A DNA stretch of 64,000 bases from Hymenobacter baengnokdamensis (lineage in GTDB: Bacteria > Bacteroidota > Bacteroidia > Cytophagales > Hymenobacteraceae), in contig NZ_CP044285.1 in assembly GCF_008728635.1 (NCBI RefSeq), forward strand, positions 3,348,001-3,412,000, written 5' to 3'. The first letter of the stretch is position 1, and every line of letters begins with the position of its first letter. A program made the position numbers and the translations under genes. Of the stretch, positions 16,313-26,062 are shown piece by piece. Below the pieces are notes generated by a model that saw nothing but the letters and a program-made list of their open reading frames with translations, was not told the DNA's origin and searched no databases.

Positions 16313-19300
16313 ATGCTGAAAATATTCATCGAGCGCCCCGTGCTCTCCACCGTTATCTCGGTTATTATCGTGCTGCTGGGCGTGCTGGGACTACTGTCGC
16401 TGCCCATAGCGCAATATCCGGATATTTCGCCGCCCACGGTGCAGGTATCGGCCAGCTACGCAGGGGCCAACGCCGACGTGGTGCTCAAAAGCGTGCTGGT
16501 GCCGCTCGAAGAGCAGATAAACGGCGTGGAGGGCATGACGTACATGACCTCTTCGGCTACCAATACCGGCTCGGGGTCTATTCAGGTATATTTCAACGTG
16601 GGCACCAACCCCGACCAGGCCGCCGTCGATGTGCAGAACCGCGTGGCCAGCGCTACCAGCCTGCTGCCGCAGGAAGTAACCCTGGCCGGCGTAACGGTGC
16701 GCAAGCAGCAGAGCAGCAACCTGTTGATTTTTGCGCTCTACAGCGATAACCCGGCCTACGACCAGACCTTTTTGCAGAACTACGCGCTCATCAACATTGT
16801 GCCCCAGCTCCAGCGGGTCAATGGTGTAGGGGCGGCCAATGCTTTCGGCTCGCGCAATTATGCCATGCGGGTGTGGCTCAAGCCCGACGTGATGGCTATC
16901 TACGGCCTCACGCCCGCCGACATCACGGCCGCGCTGGCCGACCAGAACGTGGAGGCCGCGCCCGGCCAGTTTGGCCAGAACAGCGACCAGAGCTTTCAGT
17001 ACGTTATCAAGTATACCGGCAAGCTGGTGACGGAAGAGCAGTTTGGCAACATCGTGCTCAAGGGCACCTCGCAGGGCCAGCTGCTGCACCTCAAAGATGT
17101 GGCCCGCATTGAGCTGGGCGCGCAGGACTACGCCAGCAACAGCGCCACGTTTGGCAAGCCTTCGGTAGGCATCTCGGTGAACCAGACGCCGGGCTCCAAC
17201 GCCCGCGATGTTATCCAAAAGTCAATCGCCGTGCTGGCTACTGCCGAGAAGTCGTTTCCGGCCGGCATTCACTACACCAACCTGGTGAACATCAACGACT
17301 TTTTGGATGCCTCCATCGACAAGGTACTCCACACCCTGTTCGAGTGCTTTGCGCTGGTGTTCCTGGTAATCTTTATCTTCCTGCAGGATTTTCGCTCCAC
17401 GATTATTCACGGCGTGTCGGTGCCGGTATCCATTATCGGCACCTTCTTCTTTCTCAAGGTTTTTGGCTACAGTATCAATCTGCTAACGCTCTTCGCCCTG
17501 GTGCTGGCCATCGGCATTGTGGTCGACGATGCGATTGTGGTGGTCGAGGCCGTGCACGCCAAGCTTGAAAGCGGCTACACCTCGCCGCGCCGGGCGGCCA
17601 TCGACGCCATGAGCGAGATAACCGGCGCTATCGTGAGCATCACGCTGGTGATGGCGGCCGTGTTTTTGCCGGTCACGTTTATCACCGGCTCGGTGGGCGT
17701 GTTCTACAAGCAGTTCGGCATTACCCTGGCGGTGGCCATTCTGATTTCGGCTATCAACGCCCTGACGCTGTGCCCGGCGCTGGCCGCCCTTTTCCTGCTG
17801 CCGCCCCACCACGAGGAAGCGAAAAACGCCCCCAAAAAGACGCTTATGCAGCGCTTCAGTGTTTCGTTTAACGCGGCCTATGATGCGCTGGTAGCCAAGT
17901 ATACGCGGGTAGTAGAGTTTCTGATGGGACGCAAGTGGCTGGCTCTTATTGGGGTAGCCGGCTTTGCGGTAGGCCTCTACGTGCTGATGACGAGCACCCC
18001 AAGCAGCTTCGTGCCCAACGAGGACATGGGCACCATCTTCGTCAACGTAAGCCTGCCGCCGGCTTCTACCCTGGAGCGCACGACGGCCGTGAATAATGAG
18101 GTCGATAGCCTGATTCGGAAGATACCGGCCGTGCTGGGCACGCTGCGCATCACGGGCCAGAACTTCCTGGCCGGGCAGGGCAGCGCCTACGGCATGGTTA
18201 TCGTGCGGCTCAAGCCCTGGGACCAGCGCAAGGACATGAACAACGAGGCAGTTATCAAGAAGATAACCCAGCTCACGGCCCACATCCGGGCCGGTGATAT
18301 CCGCAGCAACTCGCAGCCGACCATCACGGGCTTTGGGCAAACAGGCGGCTTCACGTTTCAGCTCCAGGACCGGGGCGGGCACACCACGGCCGAGTTTTAC
18401 AAGGTGGCGCAGGACTTTCTGGCGGCCCTCAACCAGCGGCCCGAGATTCAGTATGCGTCCACGGCTTTCAACCCCGGCTTTCCGCAGTATGAGCTGAGCA
18501 TCAACGTGGCCAAGGTGAAAGAGGCAGGTCTGACTGAAGCCAATATTCTGAATGCCATGCAGGTGTATTACGGCGGCTCGTACGCATCCAACTTCAACCA
18601 GTTTGGCAAGCAGTACCGGGTAATGGTGCAGGCCGACAGCAGCTACCGCGCCAGCCCGGCTGGGTTGAACAAGATATTCGTGCGTAATGCCACCGGGGCC
18701 ATGGCGCCCATCACCGAATTTGTTACGCTGAAGCGCGTTTTCGGCCCCGAGAGCTTGTCGCGCTTCAACCTGTTTACGGCCATCTCGGTCAATGGCTCGC
18801 CCAAGGAGGGTGTCAGCTCGGGGCAGGCGCTGGTAGCCATTCAGGAAGTAGCGGCGCAAAAGCTACCGGCCGGCTACGGCTTCGAGTTTTCGGGCATCAG
18901 CCGCGAAGAGCAGGGCAGCGGCAAGCAGTCGCTCTACATCTTTGCGCTCTCGCTGGTCTTCGTGTATCTGCTGCTGAGTGCGCAGTACGAGAGCTACATC
19001 CTGCCATTTGCGGTGCTGCTTTCCATTCCGATTGGCCTGAGCGGCACCTACTTGTTTGCCAAGCTTTTCGGCATCGACAACAATATCTACCTGCAGATTT
19101 CGGTGATTATGCTCATCGGGCTGCTGGCCAAGAACGCCATTCTGATAATTGAGTTTTCGCTCTCACGTCGGCGCGGCGGCGGCATGAGTATCACCGAAGC
19201 CGCGCTGGAAGGAGCCAAAGCCCGCCTGCGCCCCATTCTGATGACCTCCTTTGCCTTTGTATTTGGCCTGATGCCGCTGCTGTTTGCAAGTGGCGCGGGG

Positions 19301-19573
19301 GCCAACGGTAACCGGAGTATCGGCGCGGGGGCCATCGGCGGCATGCTGTTTGGCACGCTGGTCGGGGTGTTTTTTGTCCCGGTGCTGTTCATGATTTTTG
19401 AGGGCTTGCAGGAAAGCATCAGCGGTCCGCCCAAAACGCAGGAACAGATTGAGCAGGAAGAGGCGGAGGGTGGTGCTCCCAAAAAAGATGCCGGCGAGCA
19501 GAAGCCCGACGGGAAGAAGCCCGACGAGCAAAAGCCGGAAGAAAAACCTGCAGTGCAGCCCGCAATGGCTTAG
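16313..19573 (+). CDS. RND multidrug efflux pump, AcrB/MexB family
   Basis: The 1086-residue protein has the RND layout of twelve transmembrane segments and two large periplasmic loops, beginning with MLKIFIERPVLSTVISVI. The proton-relay Asp pair appears in AIGIVVDDAIVVVEAV (TM4), and the relay Lys in LIGLLAKNAILIIEF (TM10). It uses the proton gradient to expel hydrophobic or amphiphilic compounds through the partner channel. I chose the second ATG (16313), which matches family N-termini. The last 50 residues form an unusual Lys/Pro/Glu/Gln-rich cytoplasmic tail. No local TetR- or MarR-type repressor accompanies the operon. Confidence 0.95.
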   Translation: MLKIFIERPVLSTVISVIIVLLGVLGLLSLPIAQYPDISPPTVQVSASYAGANADVVLKSVLVPLEEQINGVEGMTYMTSSATNTGSGSIQVYFNVGTNPDQAAVDVQNRVASATSLLPQEVTLAGVTVRKQQSSNLLIFALYSDNPAYDQTFLQNYALINIVPQLQRVNGVGAANAFGSRNYAMRVWLKPDVMAIYGLTPADITAALADQNVEAAPGQFGQNSDQSFQYVIKYTGKLVTEEQFGNIVLKGTSQGQLLHLKDVARIELGAQDYASNSATFGKPSVGISVNQTPGSNARDVIQKSIAVLATAEKSFPAGIHYTNLVNINDFLDASIDKVLHTLFECFALVFLVIFIFLQDFRSTIIHGVSVPVSIIGTFFFLKVFGYSINLLTLFALVLAIGIVVDDAIVVVEAVHAKLESGYTSPRRAAIDAMSEITGAIVSITLVMAAVFLPVTFITGSVGVFYKQFGITLAVAILISAINALTLCPALAALFLLPPHHEEAKNAPKKTLMQRFSVSFNAAYDALVAKYTRVVEFLMGRKWLALIGVAGFAVGLYVLMTSTPSSFVPNEDMGTIFVNVSLPPASTLERTTAVNNEVDSLIRKIPAVLGTLRITGQNFLAGQGSAYGMVIVRLKPWDQRKDMNNEAVIKKITQLTAHIRAGDIRSNSQPTITGFGQTGGFTFQLQDRGGHTTAEFYKVAQDFLAALNQRPEIQYASTAFNPGFPQYELSINVAKVKEAGLTEANILNAMQVYYGGSYASNFNQFGKQYRVMVQADSSYRASPAGLNKIFVRNATGAMAPITEFVTLKRVFGPESLSRFNLFTAISVNGSPKEGVSSGQALVAIQEVAAQKLPAGYGFEFSGISREEQGSGKQSLYIFALSLVFVYLLLSAQYESYILPFAVLLSIPIGLSGTYLFAKLFGIDNNIYLQISVIMLIGLLAKNAILIIEFSLSRRRGGGMSITEAALEGAKARLRPILMTSFAFVFGLMPLLFASGAGANGNRSIGAGAIGGMLFGTLVGVFFVPVLFMIFEGLQESISGPPKTQEQIEQEEAEGGAPKKDAGEQKPDGKKPDEQKPEEKPAVQPAMA

Positions 19574-19640
19574 CCCCGGCTCCCCATGGCCAGCACCCGG
19601 CGGCCCGGCGGCCGCGTATAAGCCTCAGAATTACCTCCTA

Positions 19641-21248
19641 ATGACTTGCACTAATTTATATCGGCTATCCTTGTCCGGGCTTTTGCTCGCAGCCAGCAGC
19701 TGCGGCATTCTGCACCCCTATAGCCGGCCCGATACTGCTACTACCGGCCTCTACCGCGACGCGGCCACTACCGATACGACCACCCTGGCCTCGCGGCCCT
19801 GGCAGCAGCTCTTTACCGACCCCCAGCTGCAAAAGCTTATTACGGAGGGCCTGGCCAACAACCGCAACCTGCAAGTGGCCGATGCCCGCATTGCCCAGGC
19901 GCAGGCGCTGCTTGCCCAAAGCCGGGCTGCCTTTCTGCCCAGCCTCAACGGGCGGGCCACTACTACCCTCTCGCGGGTAGGCGGCGCTTTTGTAGGCACC
20001 AGCACCGGTAGCAGCACAACCACTACGGGAGGAACCACGGGCGGCACTACCGGCGGCACCACGGGCGGCGGTACTACCGGCGGGGGCACTACCGGGGGCG
20101 GCACTACCGGCGGGGGGACCACCGGGGGAGGCACTACTACGGGTGGCGGCACCACTGGCGGCACAACTACGGGCGGCACCACCAGCGGCACGACAACCAC
20201 CGACCAGTCTATCGTAACGGGTGGCGGAGCGGCTCACCAATATTTACTGGGTCTGAGCAGCAGTTGGGAGGCCGATGTGTGGGGCAAGCTCCGCAGTACC
20301 AAGCGCTCGTACGCAGCCTATGTGCTCCAGAGCGAGGCCTACCGGCGCGTGGTGCTCACGCAGCTTATTGCCGATATTGCCGACAACTACTACTCCCTGC
20401 TGGCGCTCGATGCCCAGCTCGAAATCACCCGCCAGACGGTCCAGAACCGCATTCAGGACGTGGAGGTGATGAAGCTGCTGCTGGAAGGCGACGTGGTAAC
20501 CGGGGCGGCCGTGGTCCAAAGCGAGGCGCAGCGCTACGCCGTGGAAGTCACAATTCCGGACCTGGAACGCAACATTCGCGAAACCGAAAACCTGCTGGCT
20601 ACCCTGCTGGGCCGCACACCCGGGCCCATTGAGCGCGGTACGCTGGCCGGGCAGGATGCTTCGCCGGCCCTGCTGACGGGCGTGCCCGGCCAGCTGCTGC
20701 GCAACCGCCCCGACGTGCAGCAGGCCGAGTATACGTTTGAGTCGACCTTCGAGCAAACCAACGCGGCGCGGACTTACTTCTACCCCAGCTTTACCATTAC
20801 GGCCAACGGCGGCCTCACCAGCACGACTATCCAGAACCTGTTCTCGCCCACGGCCATCTTCGCCAGCGTGGTGGGCGGCCTGGCCCAGCCCGTGTTCAAC
20901 CAGGGCATCAACCGCCTGCGGCTGGCTCGCTCGCAAGCCTTGCAGCAGGAATACCTATACACGTATCAGCAAACGATGTTCACGGCCGGGCAGGAGGTTT
21001 CCAACGCCCTCTTTGCCTACCAGAGCGCCACTGAAAAAGCCCGCATCCGGGCCCAGCAGCTCGACGCGCTCAACAAAGCCGTGGACTACACCCACGAGCT
21101 GCTGCGCGCCGGCTTCGCCAACTATACCGAGGTGCTCACGGCTCAGCAGAGCCTACTGCAGGCCCAGCTCAGCGGTGTAAACGACCAGCTGCAGCAGCGC
21201 CAGGCCGTTACTAACCTCTACCACGCGCTGGGCGGCGGTTGGCGGTAG
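19641..21248 (+). CDS. TolC/OprM-like outer-membrane efflux lipoprotein with Gly/Thr insertion
   Basis: The 535-residue protein has a lipobox (AASSC) followed by the NodT/OprM pattern: WQQLFTDPQLQKLI, NNRNLQVADARI, then SLNGRATTTLSR, SSWEADVWGKLRST and the second repeat ending in TNLYHALGGGWR. It forms the outer-membrane exit duct for the preceding pump. Between residues about 118 and 190 it carries a low-complexity run of GGTT/GGGTT units, absent from usual family members. By comparison with OprM topology this falls in the first barrel hairpin, so the insert is probably an extracellular loop. Confidence 0.9.
   Translation: MTCTNLYRLSLSGLLLAASSCGILHPYSRPDTATTGLYRDAATTDTTTLASRPWQQLFTDPQLQKLITEGLANNRNLQVADARIAQAQALLAQSRAAFLPSLNGRATTTLSRVGGAFVGTSTGSSTTTTGGTTGGTTGGTTGGGTTGGGTTGGGTTGGGTTGGGTTTGGGTTGGTTTGGTTSGTTTTDQSIVTGGGAAHQYLLGLSSSWEADVWGKLRSTKRSYAAYVLQSEAYRRVVLTQLIADIADNYYSLLALDAQLEITRQTVQNRIQDVEVMKLLLEGDVVTGAAVVQSEAQRYAVEVTIPDLERNIRETENLLATLLGRTPGPIERGTLAGQDASPALLTGVPGQLLRNRPDVQQAEYTFESTFEQTNAARTYFYPSFTITANGGLTSTTIQNLFSPTAIFASVVGGLAQPVFNQGINRLRLARSQALQQEYLYTYQQTMFTAGQEVSNALFAYQSATEKARIRAQQLDALNKAVDYTHELLRAGFANYTEVLTAQQSLLQAQLSGVNDQLQQRQAVTNLYHALGGGWR
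20020..20200 (+). repeat. Coding low-complexity GGC-ACT type tandem repeat
   Basis: Tandem variants of a short unit such as GGCGGCACTACC and GGGGGCACTACC encode repeating Gly-Gly-Thr-Thr inside the outer-membrane channel gene. Units differ mostly at synonymous sites. In-frame slippage could change loop length without destroying the protein. Confidence 0.8.
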
Positions 21249-21487
21249 TCAGGCTTTGCTTGCTGAGGGGCGGAACAGAATTTTCAGTGGTATTTAAAAA
21301 CGCCAACTTTGCAGTAAGCTCCACTGGGAAAATCTTTACATAATGGCCGCTTCTCGTACAAGTCTTGGAAAAGTAGTGGGTTTGAACTGCCTGCCGGGGC
21401 GCGGCCGGCGGGCTACTTTGGGGGAGGAGGGCGAATGTGCGGCATTTCCAAGACACTTCCCATTATACCTTTCCTAAACCGACCGCC

Positions 21488-21868
21488 CTAATTTTTAGAC
21501 AAGCGCTCAATACGCACAAATTCAACCCGCTTGCCTGGGCTTTTTCGGTATTCTAGTACCTCCCGGCCAGGGCAAAATTCTCCGAATGTGAACGAAGGAT
21601 TACTCTCGACAATAGCTTCTTTGATGCCATCACGGTTTAAATCCTTGAAGTAAAGCTCGCCGTAGTCCGCACCGATGCTTGGTCCAAGCGCGACGCGGTG
21701 GTCGCTTGCCAGTACGGGGCTAAAGGTCACATACCGGTCTCCCGCACCTGGGTAGTCTTTGACCCATTCGACGCCCTCGTAAGGATTGCGGGAGGCAGAA
21801 GTAAAGTATAGGCTCACCACAACCAGCAGCGCGACCAACAATAAGTATTTTAAAACTGGCCTTTTCAT
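21488..21868 (-). CDS. Hypothetical single-pass membrane or exported protein
   Basis: The 126-residue product has an N-terminal hydrophobic segment (about 7-24) preceded by Lys/Arg, either a membrane anchor or uncleaved signal. The remainder includes ELYFKDLNRDGIKEAIVES, which looks like a degenerate FG-GAP/Ca-binding loop (DxNxDGxxE). No known family could be named. It lies among divergent small genes, with no evident operon partner. Codon use looks normal for the region, which supports a real gene. Confidence 0.6.
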   Translation of the reverse strand: MKRPVLKYLLLVALLVVVSLYFTSASRNPYEGVEWVKDYPGAGDRYVTFSPVLASDHRVALGPSIGADYGELYFKDLNRDGIKEAIVESNPSFTFGEFCPGREVLEYRKSPGKRVEFVRIERLSKN

Positions 21869-22061
21869 CTTGCTAGGGGAGCATGGTTAGTGCTGGCAAA
21901 ACTGCTACGCAAATCAGACTGGCTACAAGTCAGAGCACTACACGGCTTCCCCTTAGAACGTCTAGTCAAATAGTAATTCAGGTAGGCACTGTAGCTTTTA
22001 CATACTGTAAACCACCATTTCCAACACGTAAAACCCACCCTTACCAAACAGCTCTCCCTTA

Positions 22062-22367
22062 CTATTTCGGCGCGGGCAGGGGCTTTTCGGGCTCGCCCAG
22101 CTGCCGGAAATAATGCTTGAAAAACACCAGCAGCAGGGTGAAAAACAGGTTTATGCCGTTGCCGAACAATATGGGCGTATTATGCTCATAGGCGCCGTAC
22201 ACCAGCCAAAGCACCATGCTACTGGCTCCCACGGCCAGCATGGGCCCGCTCAGGCCATTGGCCGAGCGCGTTTGCCAGGTATGTACGACCTGCGGAAAAA
22301 ACGTAAGGGCCGATAGCGCGGCGGCTACCAGCCCAATATCACTGATGAGGCTAACGGAAGGCTGCAT
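22062..22367 (-). CDS. SemiSWEET-family sugar transporter
   Basis: A 101-residue protein with three transmembrane helices, matching the half-size SWEET transporters that dimerise to form a sugar uniporter. The family Pro-Gln signature is in ALTFFPQVVHTWQTRS (TM1), with FGNGINLFFTLLLV in TM3. Known SemiSWEETs move sucrose or glucose down a gradient. It sits 42 bp upstream of the peroxiredoxin gene on the same strand, with no other sugar gene close by. Confidence 0.88.
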   Translation of the reverse strand: MQPSVSLISDIGLVAAALSALTFFPQVVHTWQTRSANGLSGPMLAVGASSMVLWLVYGAYEHNTPILFGNGINLFFTLLLVFFKHYFRQLGEPEKPLPAPK

Positions 22368-22409
22368 AGCTGCCTGATACGCAAGCCAGCCCTGCGTGGT
22401 AGCAATACG

Positions 22410-22868
22410 CTATTGCGCCGCCAGCCCGCGCAGCACCTCCTTAGTCTTGCTTACGTGGTCGGTTGCGCCACTTAGCGAATTAAATATATAGGCAATTTTA
22501 CCTTCTTTATCAAGCACAAACGTGACGCGGCCGGGCAGCAAGCCCAGCAGCGCGCGGGGCACCTCGTACTGCTTGCGCAACTGCCCGCCCGTATCGGCCA
22601 GCAGCGGGAAAGGCAGGCGGTGCTTCTGGCTGAATTTCCGGTGTGAAGCTTCACTATCGGAGCTGATGCCCACCACTACCGCCCCCAAATCCAGGAAATA
22701 GGCATACTGGTCGCGGAAGGCGCAGGCCTCGGCCGTGCAGCCGGGCGTATCGTCTTTGGGATAGAAATACAGCACTACCGGCTTCCCACGCTGGGCCGCC
22801 AGGTGAAACATGTCGCCTTTATCAGTAAGGAGGGAAAAGTCGGGAGCCTGATTGCCGAGCTGAAGCAT
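22410..22868 (-). CDS. bcp: Thiol peroxidase of the Bcp/PrxQ class
   Basis: The 152-residue protein shows YFYPKDDTPGCTAEACAFRD, with the peroxidatic Cys44 and resolving Cys49, the five-residue spacing of alpha-PrxQ enzymes. The TPxxC motif and GISSDS, and the C-terminal KTKEVL region, agree. It should reduce hydrogen peroxide and organic hydroperoxides with thioredoxin in the cytoplasm. Length is normal for the family. No OxyR-type regulator is adjacent. It precedes the SemiSWEET gene on the same strand, 42 bp apart. Confidence 0.93.
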   Translation of the reverse strand: MLQLGNQAPDFSLLTDKGDMFHLAAQRGKPVVLYFYPKDDTPGCTAEACAFRDQYAYFLDLGAVVVGISSDSEASHRKFSQKHRLPFPLLADTGGQLRKQYEVPRALLGLLPGRVTFVLDKEGKIAYIFNSLSGATDHVSKTKEVLRGLAAQ

Positions 22869-22954
22869 TTTTTCAGTGAACAGTAAGTAGTGAGTAAGGA
22901 ACAGGTAGAATGTCTATTGTTCTCTACTAGAGTTGTTTCGGAGACAGTGTAGGT

Positions 22955-23030
22955 GTAGCGTGGCTTCTGCGAATCCGCGCGTGAATGGTACTCGAACAGC
23001 CCACGCGCGGATTCGCAGAAGCCACGCTAC
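22955..23030. repeat. GTAGCG-type palindromic repeat, copy 1
   Basis: Perfect 29-bp arms (22955-22983 and 23002-23030) surround an 18-base loop. Arms begin GTAGCGTGG and contain AATCCGCGCGTG. Similar elements at 33161 and 36206 share the outer GTAGCG(C/T)GGA core. It fills the gap between bcp and the esterase gene. Confidence 0.85.
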
Positions 23031-23158
23031 TTCCACGTTGTACCCTGAGCGCGAAACCGCTCTAGCGCACATTTTAGGTCAGGGTACAAGGCGGGCAGCC
23101 GACTAAAAGCCGGCTGCCCACGCCAACCAATCTGTACCCGACCCGAAACTTGGGCTAC

Positions 23159-24109
23159 TTACTTCGTCAGCCAGCCGTTGGCATCCATCCAGTTCTGGAG
23201 GAGGTCCATCCACTGGCCTTTGGTGGTTTTGTTGTTCATGCCGAAGCCGTGGCCGCCGTGCGGGTAGATGTGCAATTCGGCGGGCACCCCGTGGCGGTGC
23301 AGCGCCTGGTAAAACACCAGGCTGTTTTGAACGGGCACCGTTTTGTCGTCTTCGGCGTGTACGATAAAGGTGGGCGGCGTTTGGGCACTCACGTTCAGCT
23401 CAGCCGAGTAGTGGCGCACCTGCTCAGGGCTGGGCGTAGTGCCGAGCAGATTATCACGCGAGTTTTTGTGCATAAGGCTGTCGGTGAAGCTGATAACCGG
23501 GTAAAGCAGCACCAGAAATGCGGGTCGGACCGACCCTGGGCCGGGGTTATCGCCCACGGGGCGGGCAAAGTGCGTGCCCGCCATAGCCGCCAGGTGGCCG
23601 CCGGCCGAGAAGCCCATCAGGCCGATGCGCTCCGGGTTAAGATTATACTTGGGCGCCAGCTGGCGCACCAGGCGCAGGGCCTGCTGCACATCGAGCAGCG
23701 GGGCAATGGTTTTATCGGGCTGGCTCTGGGCATTGGGCAGGCGGTATTTCAGCACGAAGGCCGCTACGCCCAGGTCGTTGAGGCGCTTGGCCACGTCGTA
23801 GCCCTCGTGGTCGATGGCCAGCCGCCCATAGCCGCCGCCGGGGCAAATAATAACCGACGTGCCAGTGGCCTTGGTGCGGTCGGGCATAAAGACCGTCAGC
23901 GTGGGCTGAATAACGTTGGAGATGCGCACGCCCACGCTCTCGGTCACGCTCGTTTCCTGCACCTGGCTGGGCTTGGAATCGGGGATGGAGCCGCTGTAGA
24001 GCGGCAGTACCGGCGCGGCCGTTCCGGCGGCAGTGGCCTGCGCCCAAAGGTTGGTCGAAGCTGTCAGGGTCAGTAAGCTAACGGCCAGCAGCAGGGAAGT
24101 ATTTTTCAT
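23159..24109 (-). CDS. Exported alpha/beta hydrolase (acetyl-xylan esterase/BD-FAE-like)
   Basis: A 316-residue protein with signal peptide (1-24, ending LWAQ). The oxyanion segment CPGGGYGRLAIDHEGYD, the nucleophile elbow GFSAGGH, an acid in HAEDDKTVPV and the catalytic His in YPHGGHGFG give a complete triad. This pattern matches esterases that deacetylate or deferuloylate plant polysaccharides (BD-FAE/axe-like), acting in the periplasm or outside. The substrate is inferred from family only. It is divergent from the M2 peptidase gene. Confidence 0.85.
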   Translation of the reverse strand: MKNTSLLLAVSLLTLTASTNLWAQATAAGTAAPVLPLYSGSIPDSKPSQVQETSVTESVGVRISNVIQPTLTVFMPDRTKATGTSVIICPGGGYGRLAIDHEGYDVAKRLNDLGVAAFVLKYRLPNAQSQPDKTIAPLLDVQQALRLVRQLAPKYNLNPERIGLMGFSAGGHLAAMAGTHFARPVGDNPGPGSVRPAFLVLLYPVISFTDSLMHKNSRDNLLGTTPSPEQVRHYSAELNVSAQTPPTFIVHAEDDKTVPVQNSLVFYQALHRHGVPAELHIYPHGGHGFGMNNKTTKGQWMDLLQNWMDANGWLTK

Positions 24110-24181
24110 AAACGAGCAATTAAGTTGGGAAGGTACGCGGCAATAGCGCCGGGGCAGGGGGCGCAGCAGGCGCTTGCCTCC

Positions 24182-24189
24182 TACCTTTC
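24182..24189 (+). promoter_or_regulatory. -7-like box adjoining a start codon
   Basis: TACCTTTC resembles TAnnTTTG with a final mismatch and ends 4 bp before the ATG at 24194. If used, it predicts an almost leaderless transcript for the M2 peptidase. Confidence 0.35.
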
Positions 24190-24193
24190 GGGC

Positions 24194-26062
24194 ATGAAAA
24201 CGCGCTATTCCGAATTTCGTTTTGCCCGGCCCTGGCCGGTGCTGGCCGCGCTGCTTACCGCCTGCGCGCCGACGGCCAAGCTGCCGACGGTGGCGACGGC
24301 CGCCGCACCGGCTGCCCCCGCCACCCCGGCTCCGCCCGACTACCGCGCCCAGGCCGACCAGTTTTTAACCCGGTATACGGCCGAGTACGTGCGGCGCTAC
24401 ACCCAGTCGAGCGAAGCCGAGTGGACCAGCAACACCCACATCGTGCCCGGCGACACCACCAACGCCGGCCGCACCGGCCGCGCCAACGAACGCATGGCCG
24501 CCTTCGCCGGCAGCGCCGACAATATTAAAGAATTACGCTATTTACTGACTCACAAAGACCAGCTTATCCCGCTGCAGGTCAAGCAGCTCGAAACGGCGCT
24601 CTACAACGCCGCCAACTCGCCCCAGACCGTGGCCGACCTCGTAAAGCGCCGCATCAAGGCGGAGGCGGCGCAAACCGAGAAGCTCTACGGCTTCGATTAT
24701 AAATACGCGGGCAAGAGCGTAACGACCAATGATATTGACGCGCTGCTGCGCACCGAAACCAGCCTGCCGAAGCGCCAGCAAATCTGGGAGGCGAGCAAGG
24801 CCATCGGGCCTACGCTCAAGGAAGGGCTGCTCAACCTGCGCGACCTGCGCAACCAGACCGTGCAGGCACTTGGCTACTCCGATTTTTTCGCATACCAGGC
24901 CAGCGACTACGGCCTTACCCGCGCGGAAATGATGCAGCTCGTGCACCAGCTCAACACCGAGCTGCGCCCGCTCTACCGCGAGCTGCACACCTACGCCCGC
25001 TACGAGCTGGCCAAGAAATACCACGCCAAACAGGTGCCCGACTACCTGCCCTCCGATTGGCTGCCCAACCGCTGGGGCCAGGACTGGGGCAGTATGGTGA
25101 CGGTAAAAGGTGTCAACCTCGACGCGGAAATTGCGAAGAAAGGCTCCGAATGGCCCGTGAAGCAGGCCGAGCGCTTCTACCAGAGTCTGGGATTCCCGGC
25201 GCTGCCGGCCAGCTTTTACGAGAAAAGCAGTCTCTATCCGCTGCCCGCCGGCACGCCTTATAAAAAGAACAACCACGCCTCGGCCTGGCACATCGACCTT
25301 CAGCACGACGTGCGCAGCCTGATGAGCGTGGAGCCCAACACCGAGTGGTACGAAACGACCCACCATGAGCTGGGTCACATCTATTACTACCTCACTTATA
25401 CTAACCCCGACGTGCCGCCGCTGCTGCGCCAGGGGGCCAACCGCGCCTACCACGAGGCCATTGGCAGCATGATGGGCCTGGCCGCCCAGCAAAAGCCATT
25501 TTTGGTGGGCCTGGGACTGATTGACCCCAAAACCCAGACCGACCAGACCCAGCAATTATTGAAGGAAGCGCTGCAATACGTGCCGTTCATCCCCTTCGCC
25601 TCGGGCGTGATGAGCGAGTGGGAGAATGCCTTTTATGCCGAAAACCTGCCCGCCGACCAGCTCAACGCCAAGTGGTGGGCGCTCTGCAAGCAGTACCAGG
25701 GCATGGTACCGCCCACTCCGCGCGGCGAAAACTACCTCGACCCGGCTACCAAAACTCACATCAACGACGACCCGGCCCAGTACTACGACTACGCCCTGAG
25801 CTACATCATCTTATTCCAGCTCCACGACCACATTGCCCGCAAAATCCTGCACCAGGACCCGCACGCCACCAACTACTACGGCAGCCAGGAGGTCGGCCGG
25901 TTTTTGCAGGATATTATGCGGCCCGGCAGCAGCCGCGACTGGCGCACGGTACTCAAGGAAAAAACCGGCGAAGACCTCTCGGCCCGCGCAATGGTCGATT
26001 ATTTCCAGCCGCTGATGGCGTATTTGAAGGAGCAGAACAAAGGGCGTAAATACACGATGTAA
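24194..26062 (+). CDS. M2-family peptidyl-dipeptidase (ACE-like) lipoprotein
   Basis: The 622-residue protein has a lipobox (LTAC) after a short hydrophobic segment and an Ala/Pro linker. The zinc site reads HHELGH with H391, E392 and H395, and a downstream third ligand in AYHEAIGSMMG (E421), as in angiotensin-converting-enzyme-like M2 peptidases. It should cleave dipeptides from C-termini in the periplasm or at the outer membrane. Length matches bacterial ACE homologues. Its TAA stop overlaps the next gene's ATG by one base, so the two are translationally coupled. Confidence 0.93.
   Translation: MKTRYSEFRFARPWPVLAALLTACAPTAKLPTVATAAAPAAPATPAPPDYRAQADQFLTRYTAEYVRRYTQSSEAEWTSNTHIVPGDTTNAGRTGRANERMAAFAGSADNIKELRYLLTHKDQLIPLQVKQLETALYNAANSPQTVADLVKRRIKAEAAQTEKLYGFDYKYAGKSVTTNDIDALLRTETSLPKRQQIWEASKAIGPTLKEGLLNLRDLRNQTVQALGYSDFFAYQASDYGLTRAEMMQLVHQLNTELRPLYRELHTYARYELAKKYHAKQVPDYLPSDWLPNRWGQDWGSMVTVKGVNLDAEIAKKGSEWPVKQAERFYQSLGFPALPASFYEKSSLYPLPAGTPYKKNNHASAWHIDLQHDVRSLMSVEPNTEWYETTHHELGHIYYYLTYTNPDVPPLLRQGANRAYHEAIGSMMGLAAQQKPFLVGLGLIDPKTQTDQTQQLLKEALQYVPFIPFASGVMSEWENAFYAENLPADQLNAKWWALCKQYQGMVPPTPRGENYLDPATKTHINDDPAQYYDYALSYIILFQLHDHIARKILHQDPHATNYYGSQEVGRFLQDIMRPGSSRDWRTVLKEKTGEDLSARAMVDYFQPLMAYLKEQNKGRKYTM

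Noticed and set aside
17483..18859. 458-codon open frame antisense to the RND pump gene
   Set aside because: It is fully inside a gene with clear RND motifs. Such long antisense frames arise in GC-rich DNA from third-position bias. The translated sequence has no recognisable domain.
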